The position numbers and the translations under genes were made by a program. This document shows, one piece after another, positions 33,693-41,960 of a DNA stretch of 64,000 nucleotides. The DNA comes from an uncultured Pseudomonadota bacterium (GTDB taxonomy: Bacteria; Myxococcota_A; UBA796; SXON01): positions 124,001 to 188,000 of the forward strand of contig CAIQVJ010000112.1 in NCBI GenBank assembly GCA_903875225.1. Reading direction: 5' to 3'. The notes under the pieces are model-generated. The model was not told the origin of the DNA and made no database searches. It worked only from the letters and a program-made list of their open reading frames with translations. Within the stretch, counting starts at the first letter, position 1, and each line of letters starts with the position of its first letter.

Positions 33693-35218
33693 CACGACTC
33701 CTGCGCCGGATCGGCGTCGTCGAGCCGCAGGCCCACGGCTCGATGCACGTGGTCCTCCCGCACACGACTGCACAGCGGTCCCTCATCGAGGTCGGCGAGC
33801 GTCCGGGCGACCTTGAGCAGCCGTCGACCGACACGCGCGGAGAGCCCCTGCTGCTCCATGTGCCGTTGCAGCACCGAGAGCGCGCTCGGCGTCGGGTCCG
33901 CGGCCTCGACCACCTGCTCGGCTGCCAACGCAGCATTGCTCGCGACCGCGCCGCCGTAACGACCGAGTTGACGCTGCCGCGCGCGCTCCACTCGCCCACG
34001 GACCGTCGCGCTGTCCTCGCCGCACCCGGCGCCGAGCAGTACCGCCGGCGTGACAGGGCACAGCTCCACACGGAGATCGATGCGGTCGAGCAGCGGCCCC
34101 GAGAGCCGCGCCCGGTAGCGCTGGCGCGCAGACTCTCCGCACAGGCAGGGCCGGGTCGGGTGCCCGAGGTTTCCACAAGGGCACGGGTTCGCCGCTGCGA
34201 CCATCATGAAATTCGCCGGGAAGGTCACGGAGCCGCCCGCGCGCGCGAGCACGATCCGCCGGTCCTCCAGGGGGCCGCGCAGCACCTCGCGGGCGTGACG
34301 CGGGAACTCGGGAAACTCGTCCAGGAACAGGACGCCGTTGTGTGCCAGGCTCGCCTCGCCCGGCCGCAGCAACGCCCCCCCGACCAGCCCCGCCGGCGAG
34401 ATGGAGTGGTGCGGGGCGCGAAAGGGGCGCTCGGCCACGAGCCCACCACCCCCCAACAGCCCCGCGGCGGAGTGGATCCGCGTGCACGCGAGCGACTCCT
34501 CCGCCGTGAGGGTCGGGAGGATCGACGGGATGCGGGCTGCGAGCATCGTCTTCCCACAGCCGGGCGGCCCCTCCATCAGGAGGTTGTGCCCACCGGCCGC
34601 GGCGACCTCGAGCGCCTGGCGCGCGCCCGCCTGTCCACGCACGTCGCGCAGATCGAGCGCTGCGCCAGGGCGGCATGCACGAGCGGCGCTCGGCTGGGGC
34701 AACTCGAGGGCGCCTCCGAGAAACTCCGCCGCCTGCCCCAACGTCCGGGCCACCCGCACGTCCACGCCAGTCACGAGCGCAGCCTCTTCGGCGGCCCCCG
34801 GCGGGAGCACGATCCCCGTCATTCCCAGGTCGCGCGCGAGCGCCGAGAAGGCGAGCGACCCACGGACGGGCCGTAGCTCGCCACCCAGCGTGAGCTCCCC
34901 GACCAGCAGGTACTGACGGCACCGCTCGGGATCGAGCCGTCCGGCAGCGAGCAGGATCCCCGCGGCGATCGGAAGGTCGAACCCGGTCCCGTCCTTTCGC
35001 ACATCCGCCGGGGCGAGGCTCACGACGACCCGCTGCCGGGGGAACTCGAAGCCCGAGGCGAGCATGGCCGACCGCACCCGGTCCGCGCTCTCCCGCACCG
35101 ACAGGGAGGGCAGCCCGACGATCGCCACGCTGGGCAGCCTCCGCAGGAAGTCCACCTCCACCGTGATCCGCATCCCGTCCACCCCAAGGAGCGTGGCGCC
35201 AAAAGCCTGACTGGACAT
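33692..35218 (-). CDS. comM: ComM / YifB-type Mg-chelatase-like AAA+ ATPase
   Basis: 508 residues, the normal ComM length. The N-terminal ChlI/Lon-protease-like domain has VEVDFLRRLPSVAIVGLP and the conserved VSLAPADVRKDGTGFDLPIA. The AAA+ core has Walker A GPPGCGKTM, Walker B GVLFLDEFPEF, and the zinc-like Cys cluster NPCPCGNLG...PCLCGE. The C-terminal RLLKVARTLADL segment is typical. ComM is a hexameric branch-migration helicase that extends incorporated DNA during natural transformation. Here it leads an operon ending in recA, linking two recombination proteins. A GGGGAGAG ribosome site precedes the ATG. A comF-like gene is present at 47554-48186. Confidence 0.93.
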   Translation of the reverse strand: MSSQAFGATLLGVDGMRITVEVDFLRRLPSVAIVGLPSLSVRESADRVRSAMLASGFEFPRQRVVVSLAPADVRKDGTGFDLPIAAGILLAAGRLDPERCRQYLLVGELTLGGELRPVRGSLAFSALARDLGMTGIVLPPGAAEEAALVTGVDVRVARTLGQAAEFLGGALELPQPSAARACRPGAALDLRDVRGQAGARQALEVAAAGGHNLLMEGPPGCGKTMLAARIPSILPTLTAEESLACTRIHSAAGLLGGGGLVAERPFRAPHHSISPAGLVGGALLRPGEASLAHNGVLFLDEFPEFPRHAREVLRGPLEDRRIVLARAGGSVTFPANFMMVAAANPCPCGNLGHPTRPCLCGESARQRYRARLSGPLLDRIDLRVELCPVTPAVLLGAGCGEDSATVRGRVERARQRQLGRYGGAVASNAALAAEQVVEAADPTPSALSVLQRHMEQQGLSARVGRRLLKVARTLADLDEGPLCSRVREDHVHRAVGLRLDDADPAQES

Positions 35219-35451
35219 GATTGCTCTCCCCCCCGCGGTGTGACCCCGTCAACATCGGTTGCCGGTCGGCGAGGCGAGCAGCAAGCCGTGTGCCGGCCCC
35301 GGAACGATCGAGGATCGCGTCTGCCGCGCGCTCGGCGCTCGCCCTGCCGAGCCGCGGCGTGTCGGCGGCCCGGCAGGGTGTCAAATCGGCATCGAGTGAC
35401 ATTCGTCGGCAAGAGCCGGGAGCGGGAGCCACCGGGATAGGAAGCCGGATC

Positions 35452-35661
35452 ATGCCCAGCCTCGACCTCTCGACATCAACCCTGTTCGCAGGGCTCATCT
35501 TCTCGACGCTCGGGGGCGTTGCCTGGATCTACGGAAAGAAGACGCAGGCAGCACGGCCGATGATGGTCGGCGCCGCCCTCGTCGGCGCCCCCTTCGTCCT
35601 GGACGGGGTCCCGCTCTGGGGCGTCGGCGCGGTACTCACTCTCCTCATCTTCTGGCCCTGA
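35452..35661 (+). CDS. Small two-helix membrane protein
   Basis: 69 residues. The N-terminus (STSTLFAGLIFSTLGGVAWIYGKK) and the C-terminal half (GAALVGAPFVLDGVPLWGVGAVLTLLIF) form two membrane helices with a basic turn. This is the layout of a widespread ~70-residue family sometimes labelled amino acid transport protein, whose members share TLFxGLxFxxIGxxxxxYGKK. AGGAAG lies ahead of the ATG. It is divergent from comM and its TGA is followed at once by the next ATG. Confidence 0.75.
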   Translation: MPSLDLSTSTLFAGLIFSTLGGVAWIYGKKTQAARPMMVGAALVGAPFVLDGVPLWGVGAVLTLLIFWP

Positions 35662-37389
35662 ATGAGCACCCGCACCCCCCGCCAGCTGCTCGCCAGCTAT
35701 GAAACAGCCTTTCGCGCCCGCCTTCTCGTGTCCCCGGAACAATCCGAGGACCCCGCCGCGCTCGCCGCTGCCACCCAGAACCTCCCGACGCGAGCCCGGG
35801 GCCTCTTCGAGCTCCTGCGCCTCGTCGCGCCCGTCGGGGAGCCGCTCCCGGAGCGCCTGCGCGCAGCCATCGACCGCGACGGGGGGCCGCTCTGGGCCTC
35901 CGCGCTGCTGCTCCCGCGACCCGGCCAGTCCTCCGCGGAGATCCACCCGCAGCACTACGCTGCTGCCTGCCGGCTGAACCCCACGCTCGCCTCCGTGCCG
36001 CTCGCCGTGCCCAGGTGGACAGCGGCGTTCGTGCCCTCCCTGCCGCCATCCGACGCGCGCTGGGACGCGGCGGTCCTGGCCGCCCACCTGGAGGCCGCGC
36101 CCGGGTTGTTGAACCAGGATGGCACGCTCCGCCGGGATCACGAGCGGCGTCTGGCCGGGGTTTTCGGGGGTGACGCCGAGCGGGCGGCCCTCGCGCTGCG
36201 TGTGGGCCGCCTCCTGGGCGTGATCCGCGGAACGCGCGACCGCCTGCTGGGCATGCCCGAGGCCAACCCGCGAGCGATGCACGACCCGCGCCCGATCTTC
36301 GAGCGCGCCGAGCTGCGCGCTGCCGACATCGTGCTCCGCGTCGTCAACGACATCCCGGTGGACGCCCGCGTGTGGCTCGACTCGCTGGGGGCCAGCGCCG
36401 CAGAGGTCCTGAGTACCCCGCCGGATCCGATCGGCTGGGAGCGCGGGGAGGCCGTGATCTTCGGCCGGGTGCTGGACACCCTGCACCGCCTGGGCGCGGT
36501 CGACGCGCTGCGCGACGCTTCAGGCGTCCGGGCGTTCCGCGCCCCCACCGGCGTGAGCGTGCCGACGATGGGCTTCGTCCTGATGCCTGACCTCGACCTG
36601 CTCGTCCATCCCGGGGAGATCTCGCTCGCGGCGTACGGTCGACTGTGCCGACTCGCACCGTACGTGGACGGGGCCGGATTGCACCGCCACCGCCTCACCC
36701 GGGAGGGCGCCGCCGCCGAGATCGGGGCCGGACACACGGACACGATCGAGTTCCTCGCCGCGAACTCGCGCACCGGGGTGCCCACGAACGTGGCGGACAC
36801 CCTGCGGGAATGGCAACGCGCAGCGAGCCGCGTCACGGTGCTGGTGGGCGTCGACGTCATCGAGCAGCCGAACGGCTCCCTGCGGGTGCGCGTGGGCCCC
36901 CCACCGGCAGACGCTCGAACGTTCGACTACGCGCTTCCGCTGCGGGCCCGGTTCAGCATGGACGGGAGCCGCATCACGATCCCGGAGGGCTGGGACGCGC
37001 TCACCGTGCGCGCCACCGTCGCCCGCGTGGCCCGGCTCATCGGGCACGAGCGGGGAATGTGGCTGTATGAACCAGAATTTCGCGCCCACAAGGATCCCGA
37101 CACGGTGGTCGCGCGGCTCAACGAGGCCTACGGCGGCCTGATCCCCGGCGAGCTGGAGGTGATGGTCCGCGCTGGAAGCGGCGATCTCTCGGTCGAGGCC
37201 GAGTCCGCGTGGGTCCTGCGCCTGCCGGACGTGCTCGCGAGCGCCCTGCGGCGAGACATCGTGCTGGCGCCGCTGCTCCGGAGGCCCGCAGGCCTGACGG
37301 AGGTCGTGGTGCGAAGCGCGGACCTGGAGCTGATCCGCGCGCGGCTCAAGCAGCTCGGTGTGGCCATTCACGTCGGGGGACCGGGGTGA
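35662..37389 (+). CDS. Large protein with XPB/Ssl2 N-terminal (Helicase_C_3)-like domain
   Basis: 575 residues, beginning at the base after the previous stop. No signal peptide or membrane helices. The region around residues 305-400 (GFVLMPDLDLLVHPGEIS, LTREGAAAEIGAGHTDTIEFLAANSRTGVPTNVADTLREW) resembles the helicase-associated domain of XPB/Ssl2-type proteins: a strand-PDLxxxxxxG opening, then a helix of a-la-hRLT..S...A...G, then FL..S..P.P..V...L..W. There is no P-loop helicase core in the rest of the protein, so it would be a stand-alone DNA-interacting or regulatory member, as seen in some high-GC bacteria. The first ~250 residues are helical and not recognised. Confidence 0.65.
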   Translation: MSTRTPRQLLASYETAFRARLLVSPEQSEDPAALAAATQNLPTRARGLFELLRLVAPVGEPLPERLRAAIDRDGGPLWASALLLPRPGQSSAEIHPQHYAAACRLNPTLASVPLAVPRWTAAFVPSLPPSDARWDAAVLAAHLEAAPGLLNQDGTLRRDHERRLAGVFGGDAERAALALRVGRLLGVIRGTRDRLLGMPEANPRAMHDPRPIFERAELRAADIVLRVVNDIPVDARVWLDSLGASAAEVLSTPPDPIGWERGEAVIFGRVLDTLHRLGAVDALRDASGVRAFRAPTGVSVPTMGFVLMPDLDLLVHPGEISLAAYGRLCRLAPYVDGAGLHRHRLTREGAAAEIGAGHTDTIEFLAANSRTGVPTNVADTLREWQRAASRVTVLVGVDVIEQPNGSLRVRVGPPPADARTFDYALPLRARFSMDGSRITIPEGWDALTVRATVARVARLIGHERGMWLYEPEFRAHKDPDTVVARLNEAYGGLIPGELEVMVRAGSGDLSVEAESAWVLRLPDVLASALRRDIVLAPLLRRPAGLTEVVVRSADLELIRARLKQLGVAIHVGGPG

Positions 37390-37411
37390 TCCCGCACAAC
37401 CGGGCGCCGCG

Positions 37412-38149
37412 TTGAGAGCCCGGTCCGGGGCCCTCCTCGGGCTCCTCGCGGTGGCGGCGCTCGGGTGTGGATCGGCGGTTTGCGCCAGCGCCTTGGGCAC
37501 GATGTGGTTCCTCGATTCGCCCCGCTCGTCGTTCGCGGGGAGCCACTCGGGGGCGGTCACGCTTCGCGCGTTGGACCTGAACGGCGAACAGGACGCCCCG
37601 ATCCTCGTCGCGCGCCTGAAGGCCCTGGGAGTGCGGGCGAGCGTCCAGACCGCACGGCGAGATGGCGCCACGCTCACGATCGCGGGCGCATCGGACATCC
37701 AGGGAGCGTTGGACGCCGTGATGCCCCAGATGCGGATCGCCCTCTGGAGCGAGGCGACAGCCGGCGGGACGGGCAGGACCAAACTCCTGGACACGTGCGG
37801 GCCCGACCCGTGCCAGCCGGTGCTCGTCGACACGCCACCGGCCCTCACGGGCCGCTCGATCCGGGGCGCGGCGCTCGCAGACGACCATGGCCCGACCATC
37901 CGGATCGACTTCACTCCGGACGGCGCCCTTCAGCTCGAGGCGCTCACCCAGCGCACCATCGGCCACCGCGTTGTGCTCACGGCCGACGACGCGATCTACA
38001 GCGCGGCGATCGTCCAGGAGCGCATCACCGGCGGCACCCTCGTCCTCACGTTGGGTGCGGGGGCAAATCGGCAAGCCGCTGAGGCCCTCGTGGCCGGGAT
38101 GGTCACCGGAGCGATGTCGGGACGCTGGGAGCTGATTGCCTTGGAGTGA
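37412..38149 (+). CDS. SecD-P1-head-like lipoprotein
   Basis: About 245 residues if translated from TTG 37412; a GTG at 37358 would overlap the previous gene by 32 bases and add 18 residues. The N-terminus has basic residues, a hydrophobic core and a lipobox AALGC. The C-terminal ~95 residues match the SecDF periplasmic P1 head pattern: IRIDFTPDGALQLEALTQRTIGHR, then DDAIYSAAIVQERITGGTLVL. The middle region (residues ~45-110) resembles the P1 base ferredoxin-like fold. It lacks the SecD membrane channel, so it is a free, lipid-anchored P1-like protein. Possible roles in protein export or envelope homeostasis are inference only. Confidence 0.7.
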   Translation: MRARSGALLGLLAVAALGCGSAVCASALGTMWFLDSPRSSFAGSHSGAVTLRALDLNGEQDAPILVARLKALGVRASVQTARRDGATLTIAGASDIQGALDAVMPQMRIALWSEATAGGTGRTKLLDTCGPDPCQPVLVDTPPALTGRSIRGAALADDHGPTIRIDFTPDGALQLEALTQRTIGHRVVLTADDAIYSAAIVQERITGGTLVLTLGAGANRQAAEALVAGMVTGAMSGRWELIALE

Positions 38150-38235
38150 CGCCGGTTTCGACAGGGTTCCGACAAGAAAAATAAATACTCTCGCCATTTC
38201 AGGCACTTGGCTTGGCGTTTCAATTCCTGTACGGC

Positions 38236-38273
38236 TTGACCCCGGCCGCCGGGGGGTGGTCCTGATCTACAAT
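38236..38273 (+). promoter_or_regulatory. Weak promoter candidate ahead of small membrane-protein pair
   Basis: TTGACC (38236-38241) and TACAAT (38268-38273) are good individual matches to -35 and -10 boxes, but the 26-base spacing is too long for a standard promoter. The -10 may function alone. An unusually A/T-rich stretch lies upstream at about 38174-38190 (AAGAAAAATAAATAC). Confidence 0.3.
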
Positions 38274-38304
38274 CCGCGGCGCACCCCACCGGAAGGAGAA
38301 TCAG

Positions 38305-38985
38305 ATGTCTGACATCGATAAAAGCAAGGAACTTCTAAAGCAAATAGCGGCCGAACGCGCGAAGGGAACCCGGCAGGGACGGATCGTCCTTGTGGTCGTT
38401 CTAAGCATGTTTGCGGTCACGATCGGGAGCGTGTGGTACCGGATCTCGCACTTCGACACCAGGCTGCTCGAGTCCGAGATCGAGCGCCAGACGAGCACCC
38501 GGATCTGGCCAATGGTCGCGAAAGAGACCGACGCGATCGCGGCCGACGCTGTGCCCGCCCTCTCCGCCGCGCTCGTCGCCGAGGCCGCCGAGTTCATGCC
38601 GAAGGTGTCCGAGCGCCTCGCCGCAGAGGGCGAGCTCTTTCAGACGCACTCCCATGAGAAGATGACTGCGGCTCTGGATGCGCACTTCGCATCCGCCGTG
38701 GCCGAGCACGGCGATGCGCTGAAGGCCCGCTACCCGCAGTTCGCAGCGAACCCCGAGCGCTACGATGCGCTCATCACCAAGCTCCGCTCCCACGCCCAGG
38801 ACTGGGCGCAGGGTCAGCTCGACAGCACCTTTGCCCAGCACATCGTCGTCCTCCAGTCCATCAACACCTCGATCACGGCTCTCGCGGCGGAGGGCCAGGA
38901 CAAGGCGGCCGAAGAGAAGAGCATGGACGACGTCATGTCGCTGTTCCTCGAAATCATGAACACCCGCCTCGAAGGGAAGGGCTAG
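38305..38985 (+). CDS. Single-pass membrane protein (pair member 1)
   Basis: 226 residues with a GGAAGGAGA ribosome site. The first ~26 residues are charged and cytoplasmic. One hydrophobic helix (RIVLVVVLSMFAVTIGSVWY, about 26-45) follows. The outer ~180 residues are helical and rich in Glu, Ala and Lys, with two proline breaks and several heptad-like stretches (SERLAAEGELFQTHSHEK). No recognised domain. The next gene starts three bases after the stop and encodes a protein of the same layout, so the two probably form a hetero-oligomer across or outside the inner membrane. Confidence 0.7.
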   Translation: MSDIDKSKELLKQIAAERAKGTRQGRIVLVVVLSMFAVTIGSVWYRISHFDTRLLESEIERQTSTRIWPMVAKETDAIAADAVPALSAALVAEAAEFMPKVSERLAAEGELFQTHSHEKMTAALDAHFASAVAEHGDALKARYPQFAANPERYDALITKLRSHAQDWAQGQLDSTFAQHIVVLQSINTSITALAAEGQDKAAEEKSMDDVMSLFLEIMNTRLEGKG

Positions 38986-38988
38986 ACC

Positions 38989-39714
38989 ATGTCCGACACC
39001 ACCACCCCCAATCCCGTCGCCGAGATCGAAGCCCTGCTCGCCGCCCAACTCGAGGAGGAGCGCGCTGACAACGCGAGGTCGCTGAAGTACAGCGCAGTCG
39101 CCGTCGTGTGTATCGGCCTCTACCTGACATGGATCTCGTCCGTCATGGGCACCTTCCTCGATCCGGAGGGCCTCGCGCTGGCCGCCGCGGGTTTTGCAGT
39201 AGACGCAGTCCCAGCCGCCGCCGCGCAAGTCCGCAGCGTCGTGGTCGAGGGCGCGCCCGACCTCGCACGCACCGGCTCCGAGAAGGTGATCGAGCAGATT
39301 CCCAGCTACCGGGAGGCCCTCCAGCAGGAGATCGATCCCGTGATCGACCAGGTGTGCGGAGTGCTCGCCGATGCTGCGGTGAAGAAGATGGCCGATCAGA
39401 CCGGCGACCCGAACGCCAGGTACGCGGACGACGCCGCGCTCGACCACGCAGCCGAGGCGGCGGTGGCGAGCCTGGATTCCCTCCTCACCAGCACCATGGA
39501 CGAAAAGGACGAGGACGGCACCTCGCCGCGCGCGACCATCGAGTCATCGCTCGGCCAGCTCAAGCACATCGACACGGAGCTGCAGCGCGTGGCCAAGAAG
39601 GGCGGCAACCCCGCCGAGCGCGAGCTGCTCCTGGCCTGGCTCAACGTGCTCGGGAGCGCGGACCTCGTGATGGAGAAGGACACAGACCCGAAGCCGGGCA
39701 CCCGGGCCAGGTGA
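38989..39714 (+). CDS. Single-pass membrane protein (pair member 2)
   Basis: 241 residues, separated by only three bases from the preceding gene. Charged N-terminus (about 33 residues), a single membrane helix (SAVAVVCIGLYLTWISSVM), then a helical, Ala/Glu/Asp-rich outer domain. Size, topology and composition parallel pair member 1, with DxxPxxxxxVRSVVVEGAPDL matching the position of its first proline break, so a distant common origin is likely although few residues are shared. No function is recognised. The next gene (39770) is in the same direction, but with no overlap. Confidence 0.7.
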   Translation: MSDTTTPNPVAEIEALLAAQLEEERADNARSLKYSAVAVVCIGLYLTWISSVMGTFLDPEGLALAAAGFAVDAVPAAAAQVRSVVVEGAPDLARTGSEKVIEQIPSYREALQQEIDPVIDQVCGVLADAAVKKMADQTGDPNARYADDAALDHAAEAAVASLDSLLTSTMDEKDEDGTSPRATIESSLGQLKHIDTELQRVAKKGGNPAERELLLAWLNVLGSADLVMEKDTDPKPGTRAR

Positions 39715-39769
39715 AGCCAGTCCGGATCGCCGGCGCGTCGCCGCCCCAGCGATCCGGTTCTGCCCGCCT

Positions 39770-40822
39770 TTGACCCCAGCTCTTGCGCGCCGGGAACGGC
39801 GCCTGTCCCCGGATCGAACACTGGGACGGCGACGTCGCCCGCACTCCGGGCTACGCTGGCGCTGTCTGGAGTATGCCCTGTCCGTCACAGTCCTCGGACC
39901 CGAGCGTCCGGATCCGATCCTCCCCACGGTGATGCGCGACCTGACCGGCCCCGTCGCCCTGGTCAGCGCAGGCTGGCGATACGACGAGGAGCGCGACGAG
40001 CCGCTCCGCGGAGCGCTCGGGCTGACGATACACAACCTTCGGCTCTACGGCGCGTTTCGGGACATCGAGCGCGCCGCGCCGGAGCTCGTGGCCGCGCACG
40101 CGCGAAAGCAGGCGATGTTGAAGGCCATCAAGGTGCGGTACCGCGAGGCCATCGTGTCCCGGCTCGCGGGAATCCAGGCGCAGTGGGCAGACCGGCGGGA
40201 TCCTGCATGCCCCTGGTTTCGGCTCGCCGTGCGCCACCTGCAGGAGGTGGACGAGCTCTTCCTCGCAGAGGCCGACCGCCTGCACCAGGAATTCGCCGCG
40301 ACGGGGCGGCCGTTCGATCATCCCGCGGTGCAGGCCGTTCGCGCCCGCATCGACGAGACCCTCGACGGCTGCCAGGCCGTGCTGATCGCAGGCGGGCACG
40401 TCGGCGTCCTGCGAAACCGGATGTCGTTCTTCGGCGTCGACCAGGCGCTTCGCGGGAGGCGCCTGATCGCGTGGTCGGGCGGCGCGATGGTGCTCGCCGA
40501 CCGCATCCTGCTCTACCACGACTACACGACCCACGGCGTCGGGCTCGCGGAATACCTCGACCGCGGCTTCGGGCTTGTCCCGGGGGTCGTGTTCCTGCCG
40601 CACGCCCAGAACCGCCTCGACCTCAATCGGCCCGAGAACGTGGCCATCCTCGCCGCGCGCGTGGCCCCGCTCCGAGCTGTCACGCTGGAAAACGGCGGCG
40701 GCATCGGGCCGTCGGGACAACAGATCGGGCGCGCCGATGCGGTGCGGCAACTGCAACCGGACGGCACGAGTGGCGCGCTCTCGAGCGGTCTGGTCTGGGG
40801 GAACGATGCAGCGCGTTCTTGA
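39770..40822 (+). CDS. Type 1 glutamine-amidotransferase-like / peptidase S51-like protein
   Basis: 350 residues if started at TTG 39770. No better start exists before the conserved VTVLGPERPDPIL, so the initiation codon is uncertain and the Arg-rich first 35 residues may be untranslated. The C-terminal half has the peptidase E / cyanophycinase layout: VLIAGGHVGVLRNRM, then RRLIAWSGGAMVLADRILLY with the nucleophile-elbow Ser (S-G-G-A), then HPHAQNR-like HAQNRLD and GGGIG. The middle ~90 residues are helical with many Arg/Glu. Its end overlaps the start of the esterase gene by 17 bases. Such pairs of amidotransferase-fold and enterochelin-esterase-fold proteins are probably functionally linked; the substrate is unknown. 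Confidence 0.7.
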   Translation: MTPALARRERRLSPDRTLGRRRRPHSGLRWRCLEYALSVTVLGPERPDPILPTVMRDLTGPVALVSAGWRYDEERDEPLRGALGLTIHNLRLYGAFRDIERAAPELVAAHARKQAMLKAIKVRYREAIVSRLAGIQAQWADRRDPACPWFRLAVRHLQEVDELFLAEADRLHQEFAATGRPFDHPAVQAVRARIDETLDGCQAVLIAGGHVGVLRNRMSFFGVDQALRGRRLIAWSGGAMVLADRILLYHDYTTHGVGLAEYLDRGFGLVPGVVFLPHAQNRLDLNRPENVAILAARVAPLRAVTLENGGGIGPSGQQIGRADAVRQLQPDGTSGALSSGLVWGNDAARS

Positions 40823-41960
40823 CCTGGCCGTGGCCATTGAACGCAAGCCCCAGGACGCCCGGCGGATCCTCGCGGAGTTCGTCGCGCGCTGGCAGTTCCC
40901 GCTGATGGACAGCCAGGACAACGCCACGTTCTTCTACTGGGATGGCATGCCGGCCGACGCCGTGTTCCTCCAACACTGGGTGTTCGGCCTGCCGTCTCGC
41001 CAGGAATTCCGGCGCATCGGGAACACCGACGCCTTCTACCTGCCGCTCGACCTGCCGCGCGGAGCTCGCGTCGAGTACAAGTTCGAGGTCGTGCGCAACG
41101 GAAACGGCCGGTGGATGCACGATCCCCGAAACGCCCGTCGCGCGTTCGACCCGTTCGGGTCCAACTCGGTGTGCCCCGCGGGCAGCTACATCGACCCCGA
41201 GTGGTGCCTGTACGATCCCCAGTCGCGACAGGGGGAGATGCAGACGCACCGGTTCTTCAGCAAGTCGTGGGGCGAGGACCGCGAGTACAGGCTCTACGTT
41301 CCGGCGGAGGCGAGGGCGGGCAAGGAGTATCCGCTCCTGATCGTGCACGATGGCGCGGACTTCCTCCACTACGCGGAGATGAAGACCCTGCTCGACAACC
41401 TCATTCACCGGCACGAAGTCGCGCCGCTGCTCGTCTGCTTCACGAGCGGAGTCCGGCGAAACTGGGAGTACGCGGCGAACCCACGCCAGGCCGACTTTCT
41501 GAAGCTCGACCTGCTCGCACACCTGCAGAGCACCCAGCCCGTGCTCGACGAACCGCAGTTCCGGGGGCTGATGGGCGCGAGCTTCGGCGGGGTGAGCGCG
41601 CTGCACGCCGCGGTACGGCACCCGGGCACCTGGGGTCGCCTCCTGCTGCAGAGCGGCAGCTTCGCGTTCACCGACATCGGCGAGCACACTCGCGGTCCGA
41701 TGTGGGATCCCATCGTGAACTTCGTGAACCATTTCCGCGAGAACCCTCCCGCGATCGCCGCGAAGATCTACCTCTCCTGTGGAACCTTCGAGTCGCTCAT
41801 CTACTACAACCGGAGCCTGGTCCCCGTGTTCCAGCAGGTGAGCGACGGCGTGCGGTTCGCGGAGGTGCCCGACGGACACAACTGGATCAACTGGCGCGAT
41901 CGACTCCGCGAGGCGCTCACCTGGCTGTTCCCCGGCCCCCTCTGGATGTACTACGAGTGA
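40806..41960 (+). CDS. Enterochelin-esterase (Fes)-like alpha/beta hydrolase
   Basis: 384 residues. The N-terminal ~150 residues form a carbohydrate-module-like / Fes N-terminal domain (ATFFYWDGMPADAVFLQHW, FYLPLDLPRGARVEYKFEV). The C-terminal Esterase-family domain has LYVPAEARAGKEYPLLIVHDG, the nucleophile elbow LMGASFGGVSALHA with Ser in G-x-S-F-G-G, and a late His in VPDGHNWINW; an acidic partner is probable in between (LSCGTFES). There is no signal peptide, so it acts in the cytoplasm, as Fes does on ferric siderophores. Its start lies inside the preceding amidotransferase-like gene. No siderophore biosynthesis gene is visible nearby, so iron release is not demonstrated. Confidence 0.82.
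   Translation: MQRVLDLAVAIERKPQDARRILAEFVARWQFPLMDSQDNATFFYWDGMPADAVFLQHWVFGLPSRQEFRRIGNTDAFYLPLDLPRGARVEYKFEVVRNGNGRWMHDPRNARRAFDPFGSNSVCPAGSYIDPEWCLYDPQSRQGEMQTHRFFSKSWGEDREYRLYVPAEARAGKEYPLLIVHDGADFLHYAEMKTLLDNLIHRHEVAPLLVCFTSGVRRNWEYAANPRQADFLKLDLLAHLQSTQPVLDEPQFRGLMGASFGGVSALHAAVRHPGTWGRLLLQSGSFAFTDIGEHTRGPMWDPIVNFVNHFRENPPAIAAKIYLSCGTFESLIYYNRSLVPVFQQVSDGVRFAEVPDGHNWINWRDRLREALTWLFPGPLWMYYE

Noticed and set aside
35219..35451. LexA/SOS box in front of comM-recA
   Set aside because: No convincing palindrome was found; a TTGACA at 35384-35379 has no matching -10.
38205..38230. Sigma54-type promoter ahead of the small membrane-protein pair
   Set aside because: The GG and GC elements do not fall at the required -24/-12 spacing.
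40806..41960. Calling the esterase a siderophore esterase
   Set aside because: The fold matches Fes, but there is no siderophore synthesis or uptake gene in the window.
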